NCBI GenBank assembly: GCA_905160935.1
Contig: CAJHZI010000449.1
Coordinates: forward strand, 134,501-198,500
Origin: Enchytraeus crypticus
Taxonomy: Eukaryota; Annelida; Clitellata; Enchytraeida; Enchytraeidae
Length of the DNA stretch: 64,000 bases
Direction: 5' to 3'
Shown: piece after piece, positions 53,550-62,949 of the stretch
How positions within the stretch are numbered: position 1 is the first letter of the stretch
How the letters are laid out: the number at the start of each line of letters is the position of its first letter
Program-made: the position numbers and the translations under genes
Notes under the pieces: generated by a model
Database searches by the model: none
What the model saw: the letters and a program-made list of their open reading frames with translations, nothing else
What the model was told of the DNA's origin: nothing

Positions 53550-53930
53550 TCTGCTGTTTAAATGCTTATCGTTGTATGATTTGTGAAGCACGGGGCTAAA
53601 GACTTCGTTTCGACGACATATATATTTTATTTTTCGCAATGCACGAAGTTGTTTACTGAGTTAAAATTTCTTGTTGGAGATTAATTAATATGAGGGAATA
53701 AATAGAAATTTCTATTTAAAAAATACTGACCACTGCTGAAAAATTTAAAATTTAAAACGCAAATTCAAGAATTTAGTCAACAACAGGATTCCAGTTTTAC
53801 ATTAAAAATGTGCAACTCGTTTCGGAAGTGACTTTTGCTATCGTTTTCTTGGTGTTAAAAACTGTAAGTTACAAAAATAATGACGACAAAAAATGAGTTC
53901 GAATGCAGTCAGTGTAGATTCTCAAGTCAG
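53550..53930. other. intergenic
   Basis: No feature recognised. Confidence 0.4.
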
Positions 53931-53935
53931 TAGAG

Positions 53936-53983
53936 TATATAAAGCAATGATCCGCTAGAAATCGCTTTAGTTATATGTCAGTG
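53936..53983 (+). promoter_or_regulatory. candidate promoter for the trunk-like gene
   Basis: TATATAAAG (53936-53944) is a good TATA box. TTAGTT at 53967-53972 lies at initiator distance and TCAGTG (53978-53983) slightly beyond. About 175-185 bp downstream is ATG CAA ATA with a strong splice donor. Two very short upstream ORFs would lie in the leader. Inference only. Confidence 0.35.
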
Positions 53984-54153
53984 CACACGCATCGTGGTTA
54001 ACTATGTATATAGAAAATAGTTGCTCTTGATTAGCGTGAAATTGTAAATAGGAAGATTTTATTATATAGGGTTTTTATTGCAGAGTAACCATTGTTGCAT
54101 TATTTGAAGATAATTTTAAAATTTCAAGTGCACTGTTCATCGAACATTGAAAA

Positions 54154-54162
54154 ATGCAAATA
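54154..54162 (+). CDS. candidate first coding exon end of the trunk-like gene (Met-Gln-Ile)
   Basis: ATGCAAATA is followed directly by GTAAGTATAA, an excellent 5' splice site in phase 0. The frame of the large exon is open from 55809, right after a TGTTGTAG acceptor, also in phase 0. The join would add Ile-Ser-Ser-Tyr and a hydrophobic stretch (CVFFTLLM) before the internal Met 55866, supplying a weak signal peptide that a secreted ligand needs. The intron would be 54163-55808. Confidence 0.3.
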
Positions 54163-54169
54163 GTAAGTA

Positions 54170-55065
54170 TAAAATAAAGCGTCTCAATTGTGTGCTGCAG
54201 TTATCGATCAATTAAATGGAATGAAGAAACTTTATCTCCATCAGGTGGGAATTTGTACTTCAAAATGGAACTTAAATTATAATTAATTAATTTACATTAA
54301 TTAAAATATAAATTTGTCTTTGATAAACTTCGTTGGTAATTATTTGATTTGAAATATTTTCAAGTAGAAAATAACTTTGCCTCGATAATACGTAGCAAAT
54401 GTTAACAAATGCGCATTCCTTTAGATTTACTAATAATATATAAATATTACCAAGTCAATATTAAAAGTCTATAAAATCGGTCCATCAAATGCACAAATTT
54501 AAATTCAATGGTTTATACAAATTGGTAAAATCATATTAATATTAAAGTTCATATAAAGGCAGATTGTAAAACTGAGAAATTGAAAAGGCTAATTTTTTTT
54601 AATCAATTTTTATTTTTCAGATTTAGAATTCTAAGTACATTTTTAAATCCTTTACAATAAAAATTCCTTATTCTTAAATTTTTATATGCTATAAAGACAT
54701 TTTTAAACTCTGTTAGAAACTTAGTTTTGCTGAGGTTAGTTACTTAGCTTATTAACAAGAAAACAAGCCAAGCAAATATTTAGAATGATATTTAATAAAC
54801 TGTTTAAAAAATTAGACATTTTTATAAGCGAAATATATTGTTATAATACTTTTAATCCATACAACAGTGCCATTCTTCGATCTGCTGGAAATTTACGGAC
54901 TCTCTATGACTATAATATTTTTCTTTTCAAAATTTGATTTTCGACGTAAATACGCTTTCTCATTTCTTCGAAAAGTTCCACAAGTGAGCCCTCATTGTCT
55001 GTAATAAAAGAACTATCTTTTACTGCAGCCAATTGAGCAATAATTTAATAAACTAGAAATATTTG
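54170..55065. other. AT-rich sequence, candidate intron
   Basis: No repeats recognised in this stretch. Confidence 0.4.
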
Positions 55066-55066
55066 A

Positions 55067-55112
55067 GCTTTCGAGTGAGGAAACTGACGTTAATACTAGC
55101 TTTACCGGCTAT
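55067..55112 (+). repeat. SINE A 3' tail
   Basis: GCTTTCGAGTGAGGAAACTG, ACGTTAATACTAGCTTTACC. Confidence 0.75.
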
Positions 55113-55114
55113 AA

Positions 55115-55805
55115 AGAGTAACGTCTGTTTCCATGCTACCAGTGAATTGTCAGAGATGATCCAGATGAATTTCAAACCCGTGGTATCTTGCTCATCAGCC
55201 AAGCACACTCAAAACTCAGTCACCAGCTGTAATTAATATCGTATAAAAACTTAACCTGTAAGACCTGGTATTTAAAAACTTGGTCAACAATTTAACCCAC
55301 TATTATGTTGGTTTTTGTATATACATTCCAGTAGCTTTTAGATATCGCGTTGAGATGAAGAAGCAGCCCAGAAGAGTTCATATTATGCAGATAGTGAACT
55401 TTCAAAAGTCTTTACATTACGGTCTCAGTCATCCAGAAAGTGTTACAAATTCTGCAATCTTTTTTAATGAGAAGCCCTCAACTACAAAATATGTTACAAC
55501 GTTGAAACTGTTCAATTGAAAGGTGTTTCTAGTTAGGGACGCTTAGTCATTTAGTAGGGAAGGCAACATAATAACGGGTAGTGGACCGTTATTGCTCATT
55601 TGTTAACATGAAAACAAATAAATAAATTTGAAATAGAGACAAAGACGTTACAATGAATACTAAATTATATTTTTGATCGATGCTCTCATTTTATGTGGAA
55701 AAGCTGATTATTTATAAGATTTCTTTCTTCGAGTAATTGTGACATCATCAGTTAAGCTTTCAGATGATTGAACTCATTAAATTAAATTACCATAATGTTA
55801 TGTTG
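55115..55805. other. candidate intron, nothing recognised
   Basis: A 79-codon frame at 55280-55519 shows no family resemblance. Confidence 0.4.
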
Positions 55806-55865
55806 TAGATTTCTAGTTACAACGTCCTAGACTCATCGATCAATTGTGTCTTCTTCACGCTGCTC

Positions 55866-57806
55866 ATGTCTACGTGCACGGGAGGTAGAGGTATAGCGCT
55901 CGAGGCAGAAATTCCTCATATGACCTCTCATATGACCTCTCATATGACCTCTAACATGACCTCTCAATTGACCTCTCATATGACCTCTCATGTGACCTCT
56001 CACGTGAACTCTCACGTGAACTCTCATACGACCTCTCATGCCACTCCTACACTGGCCCTATCCAATCACAACCTCTCTGCAACTGTCGATCATCATCCTA
56101 CTGGAGATCATATCTTTCCAGACAGTGAGGTTGGCGAAGGTCAAGGAAGGTCCTCGAAGGTCGGGGAAGCGAGGTTGGTAGAGGTTGGCGAAGATCAGTT
56201 ACAAATAATTATTCTACCAAATTTAAATAGGAGTGAAGATTCTAGCAAAGGTCATGCGGATCTTACAAAGGGACTCAGCGAAACTTCAAGTAGTAACTAT
56301 TCTAAGGCGGACAATGAGCATACTACTGCTGACTCTGTTGCTAAATCAGTAGACATAAATGATAAGATAAAATATGAACAATTAATTTCTGACGCAGCAT
56401 TGGAGAGAGATAATGAAACTGTAAATCTGATACTAGAATCTTCTGGAGATTTTACGAATGAAACAACAAATAATTTGTTGAATAATACAGACAGTGATTT
56501 GACTGCAGCAATAGCCTCGCACAGTGATTTGACTACTGCAATAGCCTCACATACTGATTTGACTACTGTAGTAGCCTCACATAATGATTTGACTACTGTA
56601 ATAGCCTCATATCATGGGGACAATACGCATAGCTACAATGAAACTGAGGAAATTATGACGGAAGAATTGAACAACAGTCGCAATGGGGGCATTGACTCAC
56701 GTATATCTCATCTCAACATCACTGCCTTCGATCACGTGATTACGGAGACGGATCAGGAGGACCGAGACAAAATGTCGAGACATCTCGAAGGGCAAGAACA
56801 AGATGAATCCAAACATCATCATCCTCATCGTCACAGACACGAGCAGCATAGACTTCTGCAAAACCTATTCCACACTGTGAAGAAAACAGGGGTGGAAACT
56901 GAATCCAATTTGACGAATGCTGATCAGGAAGCGGCGTCCTGTCAAAACGTATCTCCAGAGTCTTTGTGGAGAAGATTGGAAATGGCAGATGACAACCAGG
57001 TGGTACTTCATCGGCTGGCCAATAGCACCTCAGAAGTAGCGCGATATCGTAGAGCTGTCAAAGATAAGTTAACAGATAAGCAAATGATTGATCTCTCTAA
57101 TGACAATGATAGGGGTAAAAGTGATGACAGCAATGATAACTATACTAATCTTGACCGTGAAGTAATTAATGATTTAGCTGCTCTCGAAGACGATGATGAT
57201 TTTGACAATTATGAAAAGGAAAATGATAACTTCGATCTTACTTCAAACGTTTCTAGTGCACAGTTTGATAACTTCTTAAGAACAACTAATAACAAATCTA
57301 GCCTTATATCAAAACAGAAACAAGTATTACTCACATCTGAGGCAAATCCAAGCCTATATCAGCCTGGCGTTAAACTGTCTACCAGGAGATATCGTCGAAA
57401 CACTAAAGGAAAAGGAAAACGACGTCGCCAACATCGTTATCATCAAAACAACATCACTCTTTCATCTCTTACCATAACATCAAACTCTCCGGCAGACGGA
57501 CAAAGGTTCGAATCTTGGCAGTGCAGACTTGAAACCTATTGGAGAAGAATGCCTGATGGGGTTTTCCCGCCTTTTATCGAGTCCGGTCGATGCACGCAGA
57601 AAACTTGTATGATGGGATTGCAGTCTTGTGTACCTCGTAAATATGTTATCAGAGTCCTGCAAAGGATTGACAACTCCTGCCTCCCTATTCCTCTCATTGG
57701 ATCCAGGAGCACTTACGAGGTCATGTGGATCTTCAAGGATTACTCCGTGGTGGCCGGATGTGACTGCTCCAATCGCCGGAAGTCCAGAAAACTTGTAGTT
57801 TTCTGA
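55866..57806 (+). CDS. trk: Trunk/PTTH-like cystine-knot ligand precursor, very long prodomain
   Basis: 646 codons from the first ATG; the frame is open back to 55809, so the true N-terminus is probably in an upstream exon. The C-terminal domain (residues about 549-640) reads WQCRLETYWRRMPDGVFPPF, IESGRC, CMMGLQSC, YVIRVLQR, VMWIFKDYSVVAGCDCS. Cys at 553, 576, 581, 588, 605, 632, 634 and the FPPFIESGRC and VAGCDC blocks match the PTTH/Trunk cystine-knot pattern, with weaker likeness to Noggin. In insects these are secreted ligands of the receptor tyrosine kinase Torso, acting in terminal patterning or moulting. Basic sites RYRR (393-396), RYRR (508-511) and KRRR (518-521) suit convertase cleavage. 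The prodomain is acidic and Asn/Ser-rich, with MTSH repeats (19-58), DLTxxIASH repeats (211-249) and a His cluster (317-328). Known Trunk and PTTH precursors are much shorter. Only Cys 4 and 359 lie outside the knot. Confidence 0.85.
   Translation: MSTCTGGRGIALEAEIPHMTSHMTSHMTSNMTSQLTSHMTSHVTSHVNSHVNSHTTSHATPTLALSNHNLSATVDHHPTGDHIFPDSEVGEGQGRSSKVGEARLVEVGEDQLQIIILPNLNRSEDSSKGHADLTKGLSETSSSNYSKADNEHTTADSVAKSVDINDKIKYEQLISDAALERDNETVNLILESSGDFTNETTNNLLNNTDSDLTAAIASHSDLTTAIASHTDLTTVVASHNDLTTVIASYHGDNTHSYNETEEIMTEELNNSRNGGIDSRISHLNITAFDHVITETDQEDRDKMSRHLEGQEQDESKHHHPHRHRHEQHRLLQNLFHTVKKTGVETESNLTNADQEAASCQNVSPESLWRRLEMADDNQVVLHRLANSTSEVARYRRAVKDKLTDKQMIDLSNDNDRGKSDDSNDNYTNLDREVINDLAALEDDDDFDNYEKENDNFDLTSNVSSAQFDNFLRTTNNKSSLISKQKQVLLTSEANPSLYQPGVKLSTRRYRRNTKGKGKRRRQHRYHQNNITLSSLTITSNSPADGQRFESWQCRLETYWRRMPDGVFPPFIESGRCTQKTCMMGLQSCVPRKYVIRVLQRIDNSCLPIPLIGSRSTYEVMWIFKDYSVVAGCDCSNRRKSRKLVVF
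55915..56040 (+). repeat. 12-bp coding minisatellite (MTSH repeats)
   Basis: About ten in-frame units of ATGACCTCTCAT-like sequence within the trunk-like gene (variants ACATGACCTC, CACGTGAACTCT). Confidence 0.9.
56494..56613 (+). repeat. 30-bp coding repeat (DLTxxIASH)
   Basis: Four in-frame units of GATTTGACTACTGTAATAGC + CTCACA/TAAT type in the trunk-like gene. Confidence 0.9.
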
Positions 57807-57809
57807 GAT

Positions 57810-57926
57810 TTAATAATAATAAGAATATTAATAATAATAATATAATAATAATAATAATAATAATAAATAAAATAACAACAACAACAACAATAATAATAAT
57901 AATAGCAATAATAATAATAATAATAA
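57810..57926. repeat. (ATA)n/(ACA)n microsatellite
   Basis: Directly behind the stop codon of the trunk-like gene; includes AATAAA at 57862-57867, which could serve as polyadenylation signal. Confidence 0.85.
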
Positions 57927-57988
57927 AAGTTTAACGTTCGCTTCCTCATCCAAAGATGATGTCAGGGACGTCAACATTCATTAACATA
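57927..57988 (-). mobile_element. LINE C 3' tail
   Basis: Minus strand: GACGTCCCTGACATCATCTT, TGGATGAGGAAGCGAACGTT, AAACTTTTATTATTA. The ATA array behind the trunk-like gene is therefore the tail of this insertion. Confidence 0.8.
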
Positions 57989-57989
57989 C

Positions 57990-58435
57990 ATTTCCACTTG
58001 AATGTTAAAAATAGTATTCCATATTATGTAATTTTGTGGAAATATTTGTTATCGTTCTCCTTGAGCTTCTCTGGAATGCTAGAGATCATATTCGCTTTTT
58101 CGTAATTTTGTAAACATATTTGTTATAAATTACAGTAACTTGTAATAATTAATGTACATTATAATGAGATTGTTTATCTGCTATTTATATCTGCTATTTA
58201 ATTTATATATGTGCGAATATTTATATTACTGGATCTCTAATTGTTAAATTTTGTTGAAAATGTATTTTTTTTAAATCTGTGCGGTAAAGATATTTCTTAG
58301 ATTAGCATAACAGATTATTTTCTTAACGAATAGTGCTAGTACTCATAGCTGGTAATGATATTTTTCACAACTGAAAATGTTATTTTACATGACCGACAAC
58401 GATATTTTCCAAAAATTGTTAAACTTTCGGACACA
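57990..58435. other. intergenic, nothing recognised
   Basis: No feature recognised. Confidence 0.4.
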
Positions 58436-58439
58436 TTAT

Positions 58440-58655
58440 GCGGAATAAAATCGTTGAGAATACCACCGCGACCGGAAAAATAAACGGCAAACCAAGTAAG
58501 GGTAGGCAGAGGATAGCAATCGTTAAGAGTCTAAGCAAGTAGATGCATATAGCAGAAACAGAAATTATCACAGCAACAATGGATAAAGACATATGGAAGA
58601 ACATGACTATGACCGCACAGACTTGGAACAGGCACGACACTTGATTAAGATGCTC
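58440..58655 (+). mobile_element. decayed LINE pol C-terminus
   Basis: Translating from 58473: TGKINGKPSKGRQRIAIV, KSLSK, stop, MHIAETEIITATMDKDIW, KNMTMTAQTWNRHDT, stop. The GRQR block and the later DKDIWKNM match the GRxRxxW...A.DRxxWR pattern at the end of endonuclease-reverse transcriptase polyproteins. An in-frame TAG shows it is dead. Confidence 0.6.
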
Positions 58656-58659
58656 ACCA

Positions 58660-58760
58660 TGGGGGGCGGGATTAGCGCACTCGGTTAAGCTGCGCGTCAG
58701 TTGAACGTAGTTAAGCTCCCTCGCGCCGGTTAGTACTTTGTGGGCGACCACCTTGGAAGA
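58660..58760 (+). repeat. 5S-rRNA-like segment with tRNA-like lead (chimeric SINE or pseudogene)
   Basis: GATTAGCGCACTCGGTTAAG resembles a tRNA A box. It is followed by GAACGTAGTTAAGCTCCC (58703-58720), CCGGTTAGTACTTT and GTGGGCGACCACCTTGGAA (58740-58758). These three blocks align, in order and at near-native spacing, with the 3' half of 5S rRNA (AAGTTAAGC..., CGGTTAGTACTTGGATGGG, GACCGCCTGGGAA). The 5' half and mature 3' end are missing, so it is not a functional 5S gene. Confidence 0.6.
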
Positions 58761-58761
58761 T

Positions 58762-59020
58762 CGAGTGTTGACAGACTTGAAAGAAAAAATCCTGAGGGTG
58801 TTGGAAGAATATTCTTAAATCCGCGCCGGCTGCAATTGATGCGCCAACAGCAACGATTACTAATAACCATGGAGAGGAATGGAGGAAATAACGAAAACTA
58901 CAAAAACAGAAACCAAGCAAAGAAACTATATAGCATATGCGGTACGTCATGTGTGTAACTATGCGAACAAAAAACAAAAAAACACAATGGCATGCACCAA
59001 AAAGTACAAACAATAAATTC
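58762..59020 (+). repeat. unique-looking body and A-rich end behind the 5S-like segment
   Basis: Balanced composition (open on both strands), ending in ACAAAAAACAAAAAAACACA and AGTACAAACAATAAAT. This could be the body and A-rich tail of the same retroelement; no second copy was seen in the window. Confidence 0.4.
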
Positions 59021-59024
59021 TTTA

Positions 59025-60210
59025 GGTTTTTCTTTAAATGATTTAATCTGCAAAGATTTTGTTACTGAACTAAGATAGAGATAGGTCTGTATTACTGAAC
59101 TATATATTTTTCATAATGTATGTGTTTAATGGGTCTTAAACAAGCAGGTAATGCTTTTTGACCTAGTTAAGCCATGTTAATGTTTTGTTATATGTTCACA
59201 CTAGATTGTTCGAAATATCTAATTATTTTGCCTCAGCGTGTTTCTGAAGATACCGCATTCTGCATTCAAGCCATTATGCTAATAATCTTTTAAAAAATAC
59301 ACGCAAAACGACTTTATTCGTGTATTCATTGCATGTTCTTGATTCCAGCGCTTTTAATTCATTGTTATACTCGAAAACTACTAGTAGATAGAAGACAATT
59401 GAAGGAATACAATGACCTCTTCGCAATAATGAACAGTATATATAGATTATTCTTTACACCTACATTTCATTGTAAAAAATCGTAGAATGAATCAAACTAG
59501 AAATTATATTATGAAACATGTAGGTCTGACCAATCTCGAGACGTAGCTCTTTGCCCAATAGATCAGTTCGGTAATTGAAAACATATTTGTTGTATGGTAA
59601 CACTGGTTTGTTTATGTTGACATCTGATACATAAATTTACATGTAAATGTAATGGGTCTATATTATAACTTCGTTATAATGCATGCATACCGTTATAATG
59701 GGTGAAAGAGTTAAACTATAAGTGTTAAGTTATTCTTTAATTAATATACTTATAGTAGGTTGTAAAGTAAATAACATTCCTAAAGAAAACTTGTATTAGA
59801 AATTTTATGAGGAACTAGTACATTTCAATAGTATTCTATGCAGTGTTTACTTGTTCTAGTCCACTGTTTATATTTGGTGTCCACGATGTTCTATTTTTAG
59901 CTAATATCGAAAAGATCTATTCACTCATTCTCATGTCTTAGGTGTACTTTAAGAGTTAGGAATGGTAGAGGGTTTAGCTGGTAGGCCCAAGACCTCTAAC
60001 AGTTTGCTTTAACGCAGACGACGTATTCCACCGTCTGGAATTATCTTAAAGGTTACGCACAAGAAAGCTGACCTCGTCATTTGGTTTGGTATAGGTTTAT
60101 ATGACTTCTAAAACTTGGTTTATTGGGAAATATATGATTCTAAAACTTGGTTGACTGGGAATTATATGACTTCTAGAACTTGGTTACTTGGGAATTAAAT
60201 GTAATCTAAG
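59025..60210. other. intergenic, nothing recognised
   Basis: CTAAAACTTGGTT(G/T)A(C/T)TGGGAA(A/T)TATATGA repeats three times at 60110-60200. Confidence 0.45.
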
Positions 60211-60214
60211 ACAG

Positions 60215-60268
60215 TTTTGACCTCTTTACTCAATGAGTAGTCGACTCTTACGACAGTAGCAGCATACT
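60215..60268 (-). repeat. SINE D fragment (tentative)
   Basis: AGTAGTCGACTCTTACGACA is a decayed match to the GTAAGAGGCGACTA block on the minus strand. Confidence 0.35.
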
Positions 60269-60360
60269 ATCCTTCATTCGGCACAGCCTCAACATAAATC
60301 ACTAAGACGCTATAATGGAAAAGCATAAACTACTTCATTACTTATAATTATACCTGCCAT

Positions 60361-60431
60361 CTAAAACTTCATGACGTTATCTGACGCCTCTAACCATTAA
60401 GCCATTGAAGCATTCAATAATCACTGTGCGT
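60361..60431 (-). repeat. tRNA-derived unit, 5' part
   Basis: Reverse complement gives GGCTTAATGGTTAGAGGCGT, CAGATAACGTCATGAAGTTT, matching 27993-28045. Joined head to head with a SINE A copy, as at 27848-28045. Confidence 0.75.
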
Positions 60432-60555
60432 TCACTGGCTGGAGCCAGTGGTGATGTCGGTAAGGTACTCGACCGAGGATCAGTATGTGCGGGGTTCAAA
60501 TCCTGGGCTCACCCGTCACTGACATCGCTTTCGGGTGTGGAAACTGACGTTAGAA
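60432..60555 (+). repeat. SINE A copy (part of a composite repeat)
   Basis: TCACTGGCTGGAGCCAGTGG, TGATGTCGGTAAGGTACTCG, ACCGAGGATCAGTATGTGCG, GGGTTCAAATCCTGGGCTC, ACTGACATCGCTTTCGGGTG, TGGAAACTGACGTTAGAATT. Confidence 0.9.
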
Positions 60556-60559
60556 TTAG

Positions 60560-61175
60560 CTTTTATCCCTCTGAATATATAAACTGAAGGGCTTACCTTA
60601 TTCGTGTAACGTGATGTATGGCATGCTTACATTTAAGGCAATTGTTAAAAGCAATCTGATAGCAATGGCCTCAAATTCATCTTAAATGTTATAATTGTTG
60701 GAGTTACACACGCAACTATTTCGCATAATACACGTAACAATATGAGATTTCTAGGTATGATAAGCCAATGGTCACAGAACTTTCAGTACTTTATAAGGCG
60801 GTCACGTGACGAATGCAATAGGCTTATCTTACATTATCCTACATGTAAATGGTTATACCATTTTTTAGCAAAATAGACAACAAAATATCTGTAATAATCA
60901 AGTTAGGTAAATCTTCTTAAGCGTCAATAATGAAATAGCAAATCTTATTGCGTTAATTTTATTATAAATTGTTTAATTTTTTATTACTCTTTTGCTTGTC
61001 AAATTGTTTCTGGTTAACTATTAAATGTACATTATATTCAGAAAATAAATGAATAATGGAATTAAATCCGATGCATCTGACAAATGTAAACCAAAATATT
61101 TGACTCGACTTTGTTACATCAGCCAAATTCACCCAAACTGTAACGATAATTGCTATACCTTTATGCCATGTTTAT
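60560..61175. other. intergenic, nothing recognised
   Basis: No feature recognised. Confidence 0.4.
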
Positions 61176-61180
61176 TAATC

Positions 61181-61228
<48 letters not shown>

Positions 61229-61242
61229 CTTTCTCTCTCCCT

Positions 61243-61283
<41 letters not shown>
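61181..61283. repeat. (CT)n and (TA)n microsatellites
   Basis: CT runs 61181-61226 and (TA)n 61246-61282, next to a SINE D end. Confidence 0.9.
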
Positions 61284-61284
<1 letters not shown>

Positions 61285-61345
61285 TCCTTACCAAGTGTTA
61301 GGCCAAAGGTACATATTCCTGCTCCAAATCTCGTTCACTCTCACT
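61284..61345 (-). repeat. SINE D 3' end, decayed
   Basis: CTTACCAAGTGTTAGGCCAA, AGGTACATATTCCTGCTCCA; compare 62706-62745. Confidence 0.5.
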
Positions 61346-61349
61346 AAGA

Positions 61350-62680
61350 GCACTACTTTGATTAAGTCTACTACAAACCATAGTCTCTACTAAACCCTCT
61401 TTAATTACTGTATTGTAATTAGTGAAGTATATCAAAGTGTACGCCATAAAATTGTACAAACATTTGAATAATAATTATTTATTGTCATAATATTTATTAT
61501 TGATTAATTTCTTATTTCTAATTAATATATTGAGTAATTATAATATTTGTAGTCAAATCCATAGAAATTCTACACATTTATGTTCCACCGGGTGTAAATA
61601 ACAATCGAATTTTATCTATTGCCTCTCAGACGCGATCTCTGGAAAAGTCTGCTGTTCTTAAGAAGAAATGTACCAGTTTTTTTATAATTTGATACTTGGA
61701 GGCAATTTTCCATTATCTTCCTCACTACTTGCTGTCGTCAGTTCTTCAGAAATACCATCGTTTCTGAGGTCTATTGTAAATTTTGTTCGATTTTAAAAAG
61801 ACAAAATAAACAATTCAACGAATCGCCTGCAAAATAGTGTAATTAGACTAGCAAGGATCCACACTAGCTAATTGCCTAACAAAGAATTAACAATTACTAA
61901 TTGTTAATTTTCTTTCATTTAGACGAAGAGCCCTAATTTGAGATCTTCATGTTATGATTAATCGTCATTTTATGTTTCTGAGTAAAAAAAAATCTGAGCC
62001 GATTGGCAGTTGCAGAAGAAAACCGAAAAACTCAGTTCTAGTCAATGAGACCAAGCGCATAAAGTTTAGATGGAGAAAAACTGAGGACAGATGACTTAAC
62101 TATACCGGAACACTAGCGGAGTTGCACTTATTTAGGTCACTTTCAGGCAATTAGTTCAAACAACACGATATCCTGAAGCAGAACGAAATTTATCGAGAAA
62201 TGATCTACCGTTCTAATTCCCGCGCGATATGTCAGAAGCTGCAGAGTACCTTTTTATTTGTCTCAAAAAAGCGCTGCCCAAAAAGCGCTCTAAACAAAAC
62301 GGCGTGAGCTTGTTAACTTCGCTGATTATCTGCGTGGTAGATTAATTAGGCTGGAGGCTTTGAGAGCAGATGCTGCACAACAGAGAAAAATCAATTCTGC
62401 TCAAGCATCTGAAGATCTTCTGTTTTGATTTGTCTGCTTATTGTGTAGCGTTTATGAATTTAATTGGATATGAAAAACGTTTAAAAAGCTCCGCTGCAGT
62501 CCATTGTGAGTCACTCCTTATTCAGACTTCATTTTATTGGAATAACCATTAATCAACCATTCTCAAATGTTGTTCATAAGCCTGTGGTTGTAATAGTGCG
62601 TAAGTAAAGTCAACTGCTGTTAAAAAGAGTTCAGTACGAACTGACAAATTCTAACTTCTGCAAAAACATATTTTATACAC
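61350..62680. other. intergenic, nothing recognised
   Basis: 1.3 kb, AT-rich; GTTAACAATTACTAATTGTTAA-type palindrome at 61887-61910. Confidence 0.45.
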
Positions 62681-62684
62681 CTCC

Positions 62685-62945
62685 TCTCTCTCTCTCTTTC
62701 TAGTGTTCTGCCAAGTGGCAGGTCTAAGGTAAATATTCCTATTCATATGATGCTCTTCAAGCTCTGTAAATAACACTTCATCGATGAAAAAGTTAATCCC
62801 GTCACAAAAGGCTATGCCTTATCCGCACCTTAACGTAACCTATATATGTAGCTTAGGAATTATATAGTTTCTGAGGTGGTTTTCTGTTCCCATCCTATTC
62901 CTACGCAATCGCCTCTTTTGACACGCGCAGTTTAAGTTTGATCTA
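62685..62945 (-). repeat. SINE D copy with intact 3' hairpin
   Basis: Minus strand order: CAAAAGAGGCGATTGCGTAG, GGGAACAGAAAACCACCTCA, GAAACTATATAATTCC, AAGGTGCGGATAAGGCATAG, CTTTTGTGACGGGATTAACT, GAATATTTACCTTAGACCTG, CCACTTGGCAGAACACTAGA, then AAGAGAGAGAG. Best example of the CTGCCACTTGGCAG hairpin end. Confidence 0.85.
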
Positions 62946-62949
62946 TTCT

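Noticed and set aside
55866..57806. Noggin instead of Trunk/PTTH
   Set aside because: The overall knot pattern is shared, but the short Cys spacing (576-581-588), the IESGRC and VLQR blocks and the VAGCDC end fit PTTH/Trunk better. Noggin's extra C-terminal cysteine and its WPRY block are missing.
58660..58760. Functional 5S rRNA gene
   Set aside because: Only the 3' half blocks align; the 5' half is replaced by a tRNA-like sequence and the 3' terminus is not 5S.
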